Below, piece after piece: positions 54,368-64,000 of a stretch of 64,000 bases of DNA. The DNA is from Dichetophora obliterata. Its lineage: Eukaryota; Arthropoda; Insecta; Diptera; Sciomyzidae. The DNA lies in contig OY986437.1 of assembly GCA_963920525.1 (NCBI GenBank), positions 197,317,511 through 197,381,510 of the forward strand. Reading direction: 5' to 3'. The position numbers were made by a program, and so were the translations under genes. The notes under the pieces are model-generated. The model was given only the letters and a program-made list of their open reading frames with translations. It was not told the origin of the DNA and made no database searches. Each line of letters opens with the position of its first letter. The first letter of the stretch is position 1.

Positions 54368-55429
54368 TTTCGATCAATAACCTTAGGAGCTTGACATTTT
54401 TTATGGTCTGTAAAGTTCTCTACTTTTGGGTTCTTCCAATTGTAACAACTTCTGAGCAGTTCTTCTACGATTTTATTGCTTTTGTTGGTATGGCAAATAA
54501 ATGTTTTGCTGCAGTATTTAGTGTCTACTTTAAATGGAACGCACATTTCGAGCTACGACCAACGGATAACACATCAAAAACAATACAGCGGAAAAAAAAC
54601 CAAAAAGTTGCACTCATTGATGAACACAGCGACCGACGCATACAAATCGAAGAAGCGTGCTGAAAACGTGTATTTCGCAATGGTCATTGAACCGCAAAAT
54701 TCATTTAGAGACACAAAATAATTCAAAATATCAAAAGCAAACAACATCAAATAAAAACAATCTTAAAATTAAGGCGAACAAAATTACTTTTCGGTTTCCA
54801 ATTTATTGACATTTACTGTCTTAATGGCGCATGTAATGCATATTTTTGAAACTACCAAATGTTTTTGTTGCCCTGTGTACTTTTGAAGTTTCACTCATTT
54901 TCCTATTTAGACGTTATTTAAGTGTTCATTATGTTACTTCTCTACGTCTTGGTCGTACAAAATTCTGACGCTATGTAATTTTTTACCATATTGACGACAC
55001 TTTTAATTGCGGAAGTTGTCTAAGTTTCAATGAGTGTCTGTGTCTTGGAAAATTCCGGCAATACGCTATCGTACTATAATGCTACCTTTTTTTAGTTTTT
55101 TCTTTGTTTTTTTTTTTGTTTTGGCAATGCAATTAAAACTGCTATATAAATAAATGTGACGGAACTTGTAAGAGTTGTGGGCCAATTAATTGTGCGTTGT
55201 CTGTTTTCATATTGTGTTTAGCTACCAAAAATATGAAATTAGTTATCTATTAACAATTGCTGTATTCGAAAAAATTTTGTGTTTATCCGAAAATTTTTGA
55301 AAGATAATAAATGTTTTTATTCATGTATAATAACTAAGAACTGATTATAAAAAATAGCAAGTCTCAATTACTAGAAATTTTCGACCTTCAGGTATAGTTT
55401 TAATATAAAAAACTTTTAATTATGTTATG
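54368..55429. other. Low-repeat intergenic sequence, no gene confirmed
   Basis: An ORF at 54358-54663 on the plus strand overlaps the start of the candidate exon on the other strand. It contains a hydrophobic stretch but has no motif I recognise. The remainder is AT-rich. Confidence 0.35.
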
Positions 55430-55459
55430 TACAGCTGTGGTCAAAATAATAGCAGTACT

Positions 55460-55643
55460 CGCCCATTCCAAGCATAACGCAAAACGGGTCCGTCTCATGG
55501 CCTTCGATTTGTTTTATTTTTAAACTATAGGCTCCTATTGAAATTCTAAGAACATAAGTTCATTTTTTTATCGCCATTCGTTAAAAAGTTATGTACCTTT
55601 CAATTCTGCAAATCGTCCGAAAACGCCAGAATTGGAAAATTTT
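55460..55643 (+). repeat. Left arm of inverted repeat 1
   Basis: Pairs with 57342-57538. Shared segments include CGCCCATTCC, AACATAAGTTCATTTTTTTA, TCGCCATTCGTTAAAAAGTT and CGCCAGAATTGG. Confidence 0.85.
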
Positions 55644-56500
55644 CAATTAATTGTATCTACGTCAGTTTTAATCCAATTTTCATAAATGAGGTACCGTTAG
55701 AAAGGTATTAGAAAGAAGTTTCTGGAAAAAATATATAATTTTAAAATGTTGGATGTTATGGTTGCCAACATATTAAAAAAAAATTATTTGGTAATTTCTC
55801 AAAAAACGCGTAATTTTTTTGCAATTTTTTATTTTTTAAATTTAAAGAGGAATGTTGCCTTTCATTCCAAAATAATTTTATGATGGAGTTTTTATATGTT
55901 TTTTCGCAATTTTTGTGCACATACCTTACCATTTTGAGGCAATTTATCGCCCATAAATTTTATAACGGTTAAGATATTTGCAAAGTTTAATCTGCAAAAT
56001 GGTTTGTCTTATAAGGGCCAACATTTTATTCATAAGTTTCGATGACCTAACACTTGACCTTGGTAGAGAAAACTGGTAAATACCGAAAAAAAATATTTTT
56101 ATTTTTTTTTACTTTTATTTGTAAAAAGGTCAACAAAATTTTGTTTCAAGATTGCTTTATTAAAGATTCTTAAATTTTAACTGATTTTGTTCCAAAAAGT
56201 TTTAAAATCGGTCGCAAGACAAAAAAGTTATGATAGTTTGATCAGCTGATATATTAAAAAGTCCTCTGAAGCTGAATATCGCCGAGTTTTAATCTCCCTG
56301 TTATTGATTTGATTATTGTTATCATACGATGTGGCAATGAAATGTCACTCAGCGTCAAAATGTTCTTCTTCATTCCACTGGCATTCAAATCAGGTGTTCT
56401 TGTTCACAAGTAAAAAATTTTCTAATCGCGTCAATATTAAAAGAAAATAATTTACCACAAGTAAAAACTTTCATGAAAATCGGCTGTCAGTTAAAAAAAA

Positions 56501-57397
56501 ATGCACCCAAAACCTTGTTGCAATTTGTTCGGAAAACGTAATCATCACGTGCGCGATCGATTGCGATTTTTAACCCAAGAGCATGTCGAAACTGCGGAAT
56601 ATTTAGGAATCAGTGATTTAGTGGCTGGTGAAATGAAAGTTTGTTCAACTTTCCGTCTACAACTTAGCAAAGAGAAGGCAATCAAAAAGCAGGCGCCAAT
56701 TGCAACTGAAAATGTTATGGATGACGTTATGAATTACTTGGAGGCTGGTGGTGAAAACATTGAAGCAGAAACTGCGAGCATAACTGGTGAAGTGATTGAC
56801 AGGGAACAGTTCGTTCGTGAGCTTAATAAGCTGCTCCCAGAAATAGGAGTCGAACAAATAGAATATCGAAAAATAAATAGATCAATGTCGTACTGCCGGA
56901 ATATCATGGATGATATAACGAAAAATATGGCCAGCAAAATTTTAAGCTTGACTTCATCCACTCTGCATGTACCAAATACTGAAAGATCTGATACCGATGA
57001 AATAGTGGAACAACTAACTGAAAAATTTGCCCAAACTTCTGATAAAGAGGAGAAATGGAAAATTCTGTCCGTCCTCCCACAGTCCTGGACAACGAATAAA
57101 ATGCACGTTCAATTCAATATCAGTTGGCGCTTTGCAAACAACGTAAAATTGCTTGTCACTGAGAAAGGCATAATGTGCGGCCCAATGAAACGTTTAGCCT
57201 CAAATGTCATTAGTCAAGATTTGGTGGATATGGTGACGAAATTTTATTTGAGTGAAGACATCAGCCACACTTGCCCAGGAAAGCGCGACTACATACCATT
57301 ACGTTACCGTTACCGTTACGAGAACAATGAAAAATCTACACTGCAAATTTCCAATTCTGGCGTTTTCGGAAGATTTGCAGAATTGAAAAGTCCATAA
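56501..57397 (+). CDS. Uncharacterised element-borne protein, 298 aa
   Basis: A single open frame from MHPKPCCNLFGKRNHHVRDR. Cysteines at 6-7 and in MKVCSTFRLQ may be remnants of a zinc-binding N-terminus. The middle is acidic and helical. The region from about 190 reads WKILSVLPQSWTTNKMHVQF, then a helical stretch, and ends near ISHTCPGKRDYIPLRY. This 'LP.SW....M...F' plus 'PGK.DY/F' layout resembles, from memory and unverified, proteins of unknown function linked to repeats in animals. The last 18 or so codons lie in the inverted-repeat arm, so the natural C-terminus is probably lost. The function is unknown. It is not a Tc1 transposase: no D,D,E/D blocks are visible. Confidence 0.6.
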   Translation: MHPKPCCNLFGKRNHHVRDRLRFLTQEHVETAEYLGISDLVAGEMKVCSTFRLQLSKEKAIKKQAPIATENVMDDVMNYLEAGGENIEAETASITGEVIDREQFVRELNKLLPEIGVEQIEYRKINRSMSYCRNIMDDITKNMASKILSLTSSTLHVPNTERSDTDEIVEQLTEKFAQTSDKEEKWKILSVLPQSWTTNKMHVQFNISWRFANNVKLLVTEKGIMCGPMKRLASNVISQDLVDMVTKFYLSEDISHTCPGKRDYIPLRYRYRYENNEKSTLQISNSGVFGRFAELKSP

Positions 57398-57538
57398 CTT
57401 TTTAACGAATGGCGATAAAAAAAAATGAACTTATGTTCTTAGAATTTTAATAGGAAGCTATAGCCGACAAATAAGACAAATCGAAAGCCATGAGGTCAAT
57501 TTTTGAAAAAAAGTATTGCGTTATGCGTGGAATGGGCG
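57342..57538 (-). repeat. Right arm of inverted repeat 1
   Basis: Reverse complement of 55460-55643 with scattered changes. It contains the last codons and stop of the 298-residue ORF. Confidence 0.85.
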
Positions 57539-57569
57539 TACTATTTTATTCACACATGTTTGTATAAAC

Positions 57570-57780
57570 AATACTTGTCTACGAATTTCGGATCCGGTAA
57601 ACCCATTATCGTTCCTATATGTACTTTCAGCGCTGGCTCGAAACCTGTCATTAGTTTGCTCCTATATTGTAAAATTTTCCAGATACAGGGTGTTTTACGT
57701 TTTTGGCAAGTGTTTGGTATTGAAAGTACATCTAGGAATGATTATTGGTTTACCGGATCGAAAATTTGTAGACTAGTATT
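57570..57780. mobile_element. Small foldback MITE at the junction of the two elements
   Basis: Arms AATACTTGTCTACGAATTTC and AATACTAGTCTACAAATTTT (other strand) continue GATCCGGTAAACC and ATTATCGTTCCTA / ATAATCATTCCTA to TGTACTTTCA. About 60-bp arms around a 90-base loop. The duplication is unclear. Confidence 0.7.
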
Positions 57781-57801
57781 ACACAACACAACACAAAAAT
57801 T

Positions 57802-58105
57802 CCAAACAAAAAATCACTTATCCCGGCCGAAAGTACTCGATGAGAGGAGAAAAGCAATTTCTGGATTTTGCTAGATTGGTTGCCGTTCGTTTTTTATGAG
57901 CCTCTATAGTTTTTTCGCCAGATTCGATTTTGAACACTTTTTTGCAATTTTCTTCTATTTTTCGCATGGCCATAGCTTGAAAAATTTGCAGTCTTCAGCA
58001 AAGTTGTAGCTCTTGACTCGGCCAACAAAAATGCTGAATATATTAAGTCGGAAAAATTTCATCTTCATGCTCAAAACCCCAAAAATGTCGAAAAAATTAC
58101 CACTT
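57802..58105 (+). repeat. Left arm of inverted repeat 2
   Basis: Pairs with 58662-59516 once the nested MITE is removed (304 versus 315 bases). Shares TCGAGTACTTTCGG, AACGAACGGCAACCAATCTA and GTTTTGAGCATGAAGATGAA on opposite strands. Confidence 0.88.
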
Positions 58106-58297
58106 TTTTCACCACAAACTGGAAATGACGCAGAAGATATCGCCGTGGCTATTTTAAGCTTAGAATCAGACGACGAATCAAACAAATCAAGCGAACCAGA
58201 TGCAAAGAAATCTCGGCCTTCCACTTCTGGAACGTCAACTGTCAAATCATCAACTTCGCGCCAGACAGCCCAAATGGACATCGACGATACTGATTAA
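58085..58297 (+). CDS. Small acidic Ser-rich ORF in the second inverted-repeat element
   Basis: 71 residues from MSKKLPLFSPQTGNDAEDIA. It is followed by LESDDESNKSSEPDAKKSRP, a Ser/Thr-rich stretch and a terminal QMDIDDTD. The start lies in the left arm and the rest in the loop. The SDDES...KK.RPSTSG layout looks like a disordered nuclear-protein tail. It may be one exon of the element's protein or of a captured host gene. No homologue is recognised. The frame extends upstream without a stop to 58013, through sequence that is part of the inverted repeat. Confidence 0.4.
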   Translation: MSKKLPLFSPQTGNDAEDIAVAILSLESDDESNKSSEPDAKKSRPSTSGTSTVKSSTSRQTAQMDIDDTD

Positions 58298-58661
58298 CAA
58301 AAAAAAAATACAAATCAATACCCGTTTGATGCCTTTTTTAATACTTTTTTTTCATACTCTTTCACATATTTTCATGTTTTTCACTTTAATCAGAAAATTC
58401 AATACTTAATTGCAAAAAAAAAAAAAATACATGTGTCTTTTTTAAACTTTTGCTCAATAAAAATAATAAAATAAAAAAAAAAATGAAAATTAATCACATT
58501 TGTATGGCAAAATCCATATCAAGAAGTGGTCGTATGAAGTTAATATGTACTGGAAAGTTGTTCATAATTTTATAGGCTACATTTCTTTTCTTGATTGTTT
58601 GGTAAAATTTTCAATAGTTCAAGAGCTGTAGTCGAAAAACGGAAAAAATCGGTGAAAGAAA

Positions 58662-59516
58662 TGGTAATTTTTTCGACATTTTTGGGGTTTTGAGCATGAA
58701 GATGAAATTTTTCGACTTACAGCCCTATTCTGGTTGTTAACTTAACAAGAAATAGTTAAGGAGCTCTTGTTAAGCTGCTTGTTATGTTATGTAAATGTTG
58801 GTATTCTTAAAAATCATTAACAACATAAAAGCTTAAAAAGCTTTTAAAGTTCACCATGCATGGTGAAAATCGATATGCCTATTGAAAGAAGAGATGCGCT
58901 ATATAAACAGATGCTTCGAGTGCAGCTTGTGACTTTGCAAGCGCTTGAAAAATTTGCCACGGCTACTGAAAGATTTCATTATCAACACTTAAAATAAGTA
59001 AAAAATTCCTCCATTTTTCAGTTTAATGTATTTAAACTCAATATTATATTTTAATTTGTATTTTTTTATTATTTTCACAACAATTTTCTATCTAAGCACA
59101 TACATTTCATTCGTTGTTAAGACTCTTTCTGTTATTAACAAAATTGTAAGAAAAAGAGCTTTTAAATTTGCAGCAGAATACGAAACCTTAACAAATTGTT
59201 AATATTAACTATTTTGTTAATGTGGTGAGCTTAGTTAAGCTGCCAGAATAGGGCTGTTAATATATTCAGCATTTTTGTTGGCTGAGTCAAGAGCTACAAC
59301 TTTGCTGAAGACTACAAATAAAAATTCACAGCATTTTTCGAGCTATGGCCATGCGAAGAATAGAAGAAAATTGCAAAAAAGTGCTCAAAATCGAATTTGG
59401 CGAAAAAACTATAGAGTCTCATAAAAAACGAACGGCAACCAATCTAGCAAAATCCAGAAATTACTTTTCTCCTCTCATCGAGTACTTTCGGCTGGGATAA
59501 GTGATTTTTTGTTTGG
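58662..59516 (-). repeat. Right arm of inverted repeat 2 (interrupted by a MITE)
   Basis: Complement of 57802-58105. The MITE at 58720-59256 splits it after CGACTTA. Confidence 0.88.
58720..59256. mobile_element. CAGCCC MITE, longer relative (537 bp), with in-window empty site
   Basis: Starts CAGCCCTATTCTGG and ends CCAGAATAGGGCTG, flanked by TTA at 58717-58719 and 59257-59259. The uninterrupted arm near 58030-58060 gives the empty site with a single TTA, showing directly that TTA was duplicated. The interior has TTAACAAGAAATAGTTAAGG and differs from the 264-bp copies. Confidence 0.9.
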
Positions 59517-59603
59517 AGTCAAAAAGTTGAATATTGCGTCACTGTGTTACTTATCTAAACATGTTTGAATATAAGAGCACTGCTATTATTTTGACCGCAA
59601 CTG

Positions 59604-60439
59604 TTTATATAAGAATTAATGTACCGTAAGAGAGATATTGACGCTTTATGTAATTAGTTCTTAAGTTAGTGTATAAGCAACCATTGCACAATAAACAGAT
59701 ACTGAGAAAAACCTATCAGAGTTAAGCATCTTAGTTTATTTTGCAAAAATAAAATTTTACAAAAAAAAAATTTAATTAAAAACCCGGCTATAAAATCTAT
59801 AAATTGATAGATTTTTCAATAACTCGAATTATTTCAACCTTTTGGTTCACTTACAAATAAAAAAAATTAAATTTTAGCAAAATTGATTTTTCAAATAAAA
59901 ATTGTAAAGAAATTATTATTAACGCATTAGTGCATGAGGCTCCCTCGCAACTACCTAGTGTACCATAAGGATCCATTTCGAGATGGACTTGCTTCTTCGT
60001 ATATTTTTTCCGAAACGAATTGCGTTTCGTATCCGAAACTGATCCATTTATGTATGAAATTCCTCTTAAAAGCGCGAATCGCTTTTTCCACTTTTTCGAA
60101 TTCGCCTCGAGCTTGGAACGGATTTCATATGCGAATCCGTTTCGAACTCTTTTTCGATTCGAGACAGACTTTTTTAAATCATTTGCTTACAATAAGGCTC
60201 ATACTAGATTGAAATTAACGCTATTAGAATCGTTTCCGGAACATATCTTGTGTATGGCTATCCAAGAGTCACATGTCACTTGTTCACTTATCATAATTAA
60301 TTAAAAATTCTGACAAATATTCAGATAAAGTTTAAAGATTTGGTTTAAAGAAGAGCTTCAGGAATAGGTGGCTAATGATAAAAAGGAAGTTATTTAAAAC
60401 AAAAATAAGTACAGCACTATTTTCCGTATCCCTCATTAA
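59604..60439. other. Intergenic; TTTCGAATC-rich patch
   Basis: The patch 59990-60170 is unusually rich in TTCG/CGAA (GAAACGAATTGCGTTTCG is palindromic). Overlapping ORFs in two frames come from this composition. A similar GGATTCGAAACGGATTCG stretch lies at 63233-63250. Confidence 0.4.
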
Positions 60440-60890
60440 TTTATAGTAATCAAAATAATTTTCTGTTTTTTTGTTTATTTGACCTATATACGAATCATAA
60501 CGGCTCCATGAGTTTCGCTCAAATTTGGTATACATATTGAGTGTATCCTAAATTTAATTCTTACATACTTTGTTTTGGCTACGCCCTTTTCGCCCCTTAT
60601 CAACTATCAGTAAATTTGTCAATGTAATACTTTTCACCATCGGAGTTTTGCGTCGATTTAATTTTATAAAAATTTTTGTTTTTTGCTTTTTTATACCAAA
60701 AACTTTCAAATATCTTCAAAATAGTAGAAGTTTTTAGTACAACGACTTCTGCATAAAATATCGTTACCTAAGAATGAGAAAAAAAAACGATATGAAAATC
60801 AAGGTTTTGACTTTCGATGCAAATTTCTCCGCTGTTTTCGAATATATTTCATTCAAATTTTTTTTGTGTAAAATTTATGGCTAAAAATCT
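60440..60890 (+). mobile_element. Eroded Helitron copy (5' part)
   Basis: TTTGACCTATATACGAATCA, CGGCTC, TTACATACTTTGTTTTGGC and TCGATGCAAATTTCTCCGCTG follow the same order as in 42085-42440. The start and 3' end are missing. Confidence 0.65.
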
Positions 60891-61356
60891 ATTTCATCAT
60901 ACCTTTGACTATGTATATTTATAAAAAAAAATAATTTTTGCATTAAAATTCCTTATCCTTTGACCCCCACCTTCCCCGCTCTCTACTATTGATTTGATTG
61001 TATCCGTGAAACAGATAAATACTTGGAAGTAAATTTTTCTTGGATTGTATCCGTGAAACAGATACCAAGAAGAAATATTTGGAATCCTTAATATTTGCTC
61101 TTATGTCTTTAATTCATTGAATAAGTTGCAGTGAATAAAGTGTATAAAGAATATAAAGAATATAAAGAAAGATTAAAAGTCTGAACAGTTTCCTGCTAAA
61201 GGGTAACCAGATAGCAATGATTGTTATTTCGATTGTTATGTATCAGCAGCTATGAAAGAAAGCAACTACATCCAGCTGTTAAAATATTCAGTAAGTTTTC
61301 ACATTTGGCCACCTTATGAAATGTCCGCGTATGTGCTAAAATATTCTATGTTGCTT
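60891..61356. other. Intergenic with a short duplication
   Basis: GATTGTATCCGTGAAACAGA occurs at about 60997 and 61044. No ORF supported. Confidence 0.5.
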
Positions 61357-61831
61357 CCCAGCAAACATTATAACGCTTAAAAGATTCTTTTAAGGCTCAT
61401 ATATATGAACTTTTATCATCATAATGCGCTCAAAAAAGACTCTTTTATTAGTTCATATTCGTGTGTTGTGGGCTCCAAAATATGATTCATAACAATGACT
61501 ATTTTATTTCTCTTTTAAAAAAAAAAACTCATTTTAGAGTCATATTTAATCAGCACTCATACAACATGCAAGTTAAGTATTCTTTTATGACTCTTTTTTA
61601 TTAACACTCATAAAATATGCATAGAAATGATTCTTTTATGAGTCCTTTTTATGAGCACTCATATAACACGCATAAAAAGTATTCTTTTATGACACCATTT
61701 TATGGACACTCATAAAACACACATAAAAATAATTCTTTTATGTCTCATTTTTATGACCTCTCATAAAACACTTACAGAAATGACGCATTTTAGAGTCATA
61801 TTTTATGAGGGCTCATAAAATGTTTGCTGGG
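61357..61831. mobile_element. CCCAGCAAACATT MITE built on a 51-bp tandem repeat
   Basis: TIR CCCAGCAAACATT / AATGTTTGCTGGG. Inside, ATTCTTTTATGA recurs at 61579, 61630, 61681 and 61732, an exact 51-bp period, with more diverged units on both sides. Each unit is itself nearly palindromic (TTTTATGAG ... CTCATAAAA). The flanks TTGCTT and TTACTT might be an eroded duplication. Confidence 0.8.
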
Positions 61832-61894
61832 TTACTTCATAGAATTTTTTTTTATGTATGCACTTATATCGAGTAAAAATACTCGCATTGATAG

Positions 61895-61970
61895 CCGAGC
61901 TAGCTAAGCGATTAGTTTATAAATCAAGAGGTAGTGACTTCGACCCATGCAATGGGCGAAGATAAATTAT
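61895..61970 (+). other. tRNA-like / SINE-like segment
   Basis: TAGCCGAGCTA matches an A box and CTTCGACCC about 45 bases downstream resembles a B box. The stems are poorly formed. Probably a tRNA pseudogene or SINE head. Confidence 0.35.
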
Positions 61971-61974
61971 ATTT

Positions 61975-62895
61975 TTTCAAAAAAACTTCATTGTGAAGCT
62001 TTGGTTTTTTTATGATTAAGATTGATAAATATAGTTGCAATATTTATCTTCGAAATTGTGAGCTGAACGCATTTTTAGATTGAAAGCAAAACGTCTTTAT
62101 GAATTGGGTATGGTTTGGTGCTGTTTAAACAAATTTGATGAATAATCAATATTCATTATATATGAACACATATAATATATCTCTTTCAGACCTTGATGCA
62201 TCGGTTGTGCGGGTAAATTTTAGTTTAAATATCTTCACTCATATATCACGAATGTATAACAAATTTTCATGTATCGATTGCGCTGATTATTGTTTACGTT
62301 TGCTTCTCATATTGTTTCGATGTTCATTTTATCGTTTCTTAAATTTTCACGGAATTCTCGCGTCACACTTATTTTTTTAAAAAAATGAGCAGCGGAAGTT
62401 AGTTGTTTTTTTTCATATACTAAAATACTAATAGCGCAATTTAAGTGAAGTGGACATATTTTAACAAATAAAATAATATATTTTAAAATCCTAATTGATT
62501 TGAGGTCATTTGGTACAAAAAAAAAATATTTCAGTACAAACTTTTGGTTCTTGAAAATCCTTGAAGGACATGAAAATATCAAAGTTTTGGCTTTGAATAT
62601 ATTTTCAGATCATATAAAATCCATCTACTCCAAAAATCATAAAAAAAATCCCAGTGGCTAAGCGTCAGGTCTGAAAGGGATATATATAATTTTAATAAAT
62701 TTTTTTTTCTACTGGCCTGTTCTAGAATTATATTTACCGATGTTGTGATTTTTTACGTGTTTTTTAAAGGTAAAAAAATAAAATATTAATGAACATATAT
62801 GGAAATACCCCTGGATAAAGCGACGTTTTGTGGTGCCAGGTTAACCAGTGTTAACCCCTTAAGTACACCATTTTTCTACTAAGTGATTTTTGAGG
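61975..62895. other. AT-rich sequence, no gene seen
   Basis: Short ORFs at 62135-62582 on both strands have no motif. Nothing recognised. Confidence 0.4.
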
Positions 62896-62899
62896 ACGA

Positions 62900-63085
62900 T
62901 TGAGGAATTGAGGTGTTCAGTTACCAATTACAATTCCTATACTGAAATTGACAATTTTTTAATAACATTCCAAGGAATTTAGGTGTGTTGTTACCAATTA
63001 CAATTCCCGTAATGGAATTGTCAATTTTTTTTCCAATTCCATTCCCAAGGAATTAAAGTGTTCAATTACCAATTCCTAATTCCAA
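62900..63085 (+). repeat. Three-unit tandem repeat, about 70-75 bp
   Basis: Units begin GAGGAATTGAGGTGTTC (62903), AAGGAATTTAGGTGTGTTG (62972) and AAGGAATTAAAGTGTTC (63047) and share TTACCAATTACAATTCC and GAAATTGACAATTTTTT-like sequence. Confidence 0.75.
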
Positions 63086-63089
63086 AAAA

Positions 63090-64000
63090 TTGGAATTGTT
63101 TTGTAATGCGTACTTTTCGACAAAGCTTGGTTGTTTATTGATGAATGACTACTCTTGGTTTTGAAACTTGACTCGTTGCAGATTTCTGATCGAAACATAA
63201 AAGAGCCAAATCCGCTCTGACGGACTCGTAACGGATTCGAAACGGATTCGCATCCATTATTGTGCAAATTGGGTATTCAAATAATTATTTTGTTATTATG
63301 GTATGAAATAAGACTGCTGAAATATTTTTTAAAAGTTTTATTTAAAGAAAGCAAGTAACTTGAGTGTCTGATAACAGATTTCACTTATAAGAGACCTTAT
63401 GCAGTATTAACATTTGAGGAATGAAAGACTTGAAAGCATTCGTTCGGATGAAGAAATTTATTTCATAAAATGCAAATAAAATTCGACTTCTTTCCACAAT
63501 TTACACATCGCTTCTCCGTTTTACAGTAGTCTACTATGTGATTTCTGCTATCGGATCATACATCAGTATCAATATTTTTGTATCTGTTTACTCTCATACA
63601 GGGCACTGCAAATGTTTTCAGGTAGGATGTTGCTATATAGCGTCGAAATTCTAACAAAATGACACAACTAGGATCATTTGATTGTATGTTCCGCGTGAGG
63701 AGCCATCCACTTACAACCGATGCATCCAATACATATGCAAATATTAGCCACTTTACGCTGTCTAATCCGCGATCGATAAACAGCCACCAACTTATCCATC
63801 TTATAAACGCTTCCCATTCCGAGACTATAACGCTGAAATACTTTAGGCTGAGGTATCTTTATCGCACCTTGCCCTCTTGTATACCGTATACATTAGGGTG
63901 GGGCGATTTGAACATCTTAATGGGCGCTTCGCGTTTCTGATTCTTGGGATTGTACTGAGCAAAAAAGTCCACTAGACCATACGTCTACGGTGAAAAGCGA
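63090..64000. other. Intergenic sequence to the right edge
   Basis: The sequence from 63892 (TTAGGGTGGGGCGATTTG) looks like the start of an element whose other end is outside the window. The ORF at 63659-63940 has no recognisable motif. Confidence 0.35.

Larger units (their letters stand above)
55432..59603. mobile_element. Complex of two back-to-back long-inverted-repeat elements with Tc1-like ends
   Basis: The outer ends read CAGCTGTGGTCAAAATAATA (55432) and, on the other strand, CAGTTGCGGTCAAAATAATA (59603), as in Tc1/mariner-type TIRs. Internally there are two separate inverted-repeat pairs: 55460-55643 with 57342-57538, and 57802-58105 with 58662-59516. Each encloses an ORF. In the middle (57538-57570) the two inner termini are fused and eroded. 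Two MITEs are nested (57570-57780 and 58720-59256). No DDE transposase was recognised. Confidence 0.7.

Noticed and set aside
59934..60304. Two overlapping ORFs of 92 and 94 codons
   Set aside because: Both derive from a TTCG/CGAA-rich patch readable in several frames. No motif, and the frames overlap on the same strand.

Overview
This window looks like a eukaryotic, probably dipteran, intergenic or intronic region. It is AT-rich, carries GT-AG introns, and is packed with insect-type transposable elements (mariner, DD41D 'rosa-like', Tc1-like, hAT, piggyBac-like, Helitron, non-LTR retrotransposons and many MITEs). A tephritid-like or other cyclorrhaphan fly is my inference; nothing in the window fixes the species. 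I see no confidently identifiable host gene. The only candidates are a possible type II membrane-protein exon (54071-54367, minus) and a promoter/5' exon-like stretch near 41420-41712.

Layout: 1-779 is a piggyBac-like end cut by the left edge, closed by TTAA. 2303-3549 holds two TWA-targeting TIR elements. 3832-10045 is a decayed TIR element holding a Helitron (4736-6819), a strong hairpin, a foldback MITE and an apparently intact mariner (8699-9985) with a 345-residue open transposase. 10190-11309 is a hAT-type element with a perfect 8-bp duplication and a TTAA MITE inside it. 12936-16070 is a broken LINE whose 3' UTR was invaded by a dead DD41D element. 16811-20100 is a Tc1-like fragment split by a 2.8-kb hAT with a perfect 8-bp duplication. 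20100-24690 is mostly low-repeat sequence with a 5'-truncated LINE flanked by a 14-bp duplication.

24703-26227 and 33423-37796 are two copies of one hAT family. The longer one still holds its own transposase C-terminus and was invaded by a LINE and a MITE. 26593-29977 is a hAT-like shell filled with Helitrons. 42039-44279 is a second copy of the first Helitron. 46955-49669 is a run of MITEs, including a family inserted into itself. 50955-53221 is a hAT shell with a Helitron inside. 55432-59603 is a complex of two long-inverted-repeat elements with Tc1-like terminal motifs, carrying uncharacterised ORFs and two nested MITEs. 61357-61831 is a MITE built on a 51-bp tandem repeat.

The main value of the window is its stratigraphy. 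Target-site duplications and one in-window empty site allow many insertions to be delimited and put in relative order. The least explained pieces are the 55.4-59.6 kb complex with its 298-residue ORF, the repeat-bearing Helitrons, and the MITE families that share a GGGSTRTTCAC end.
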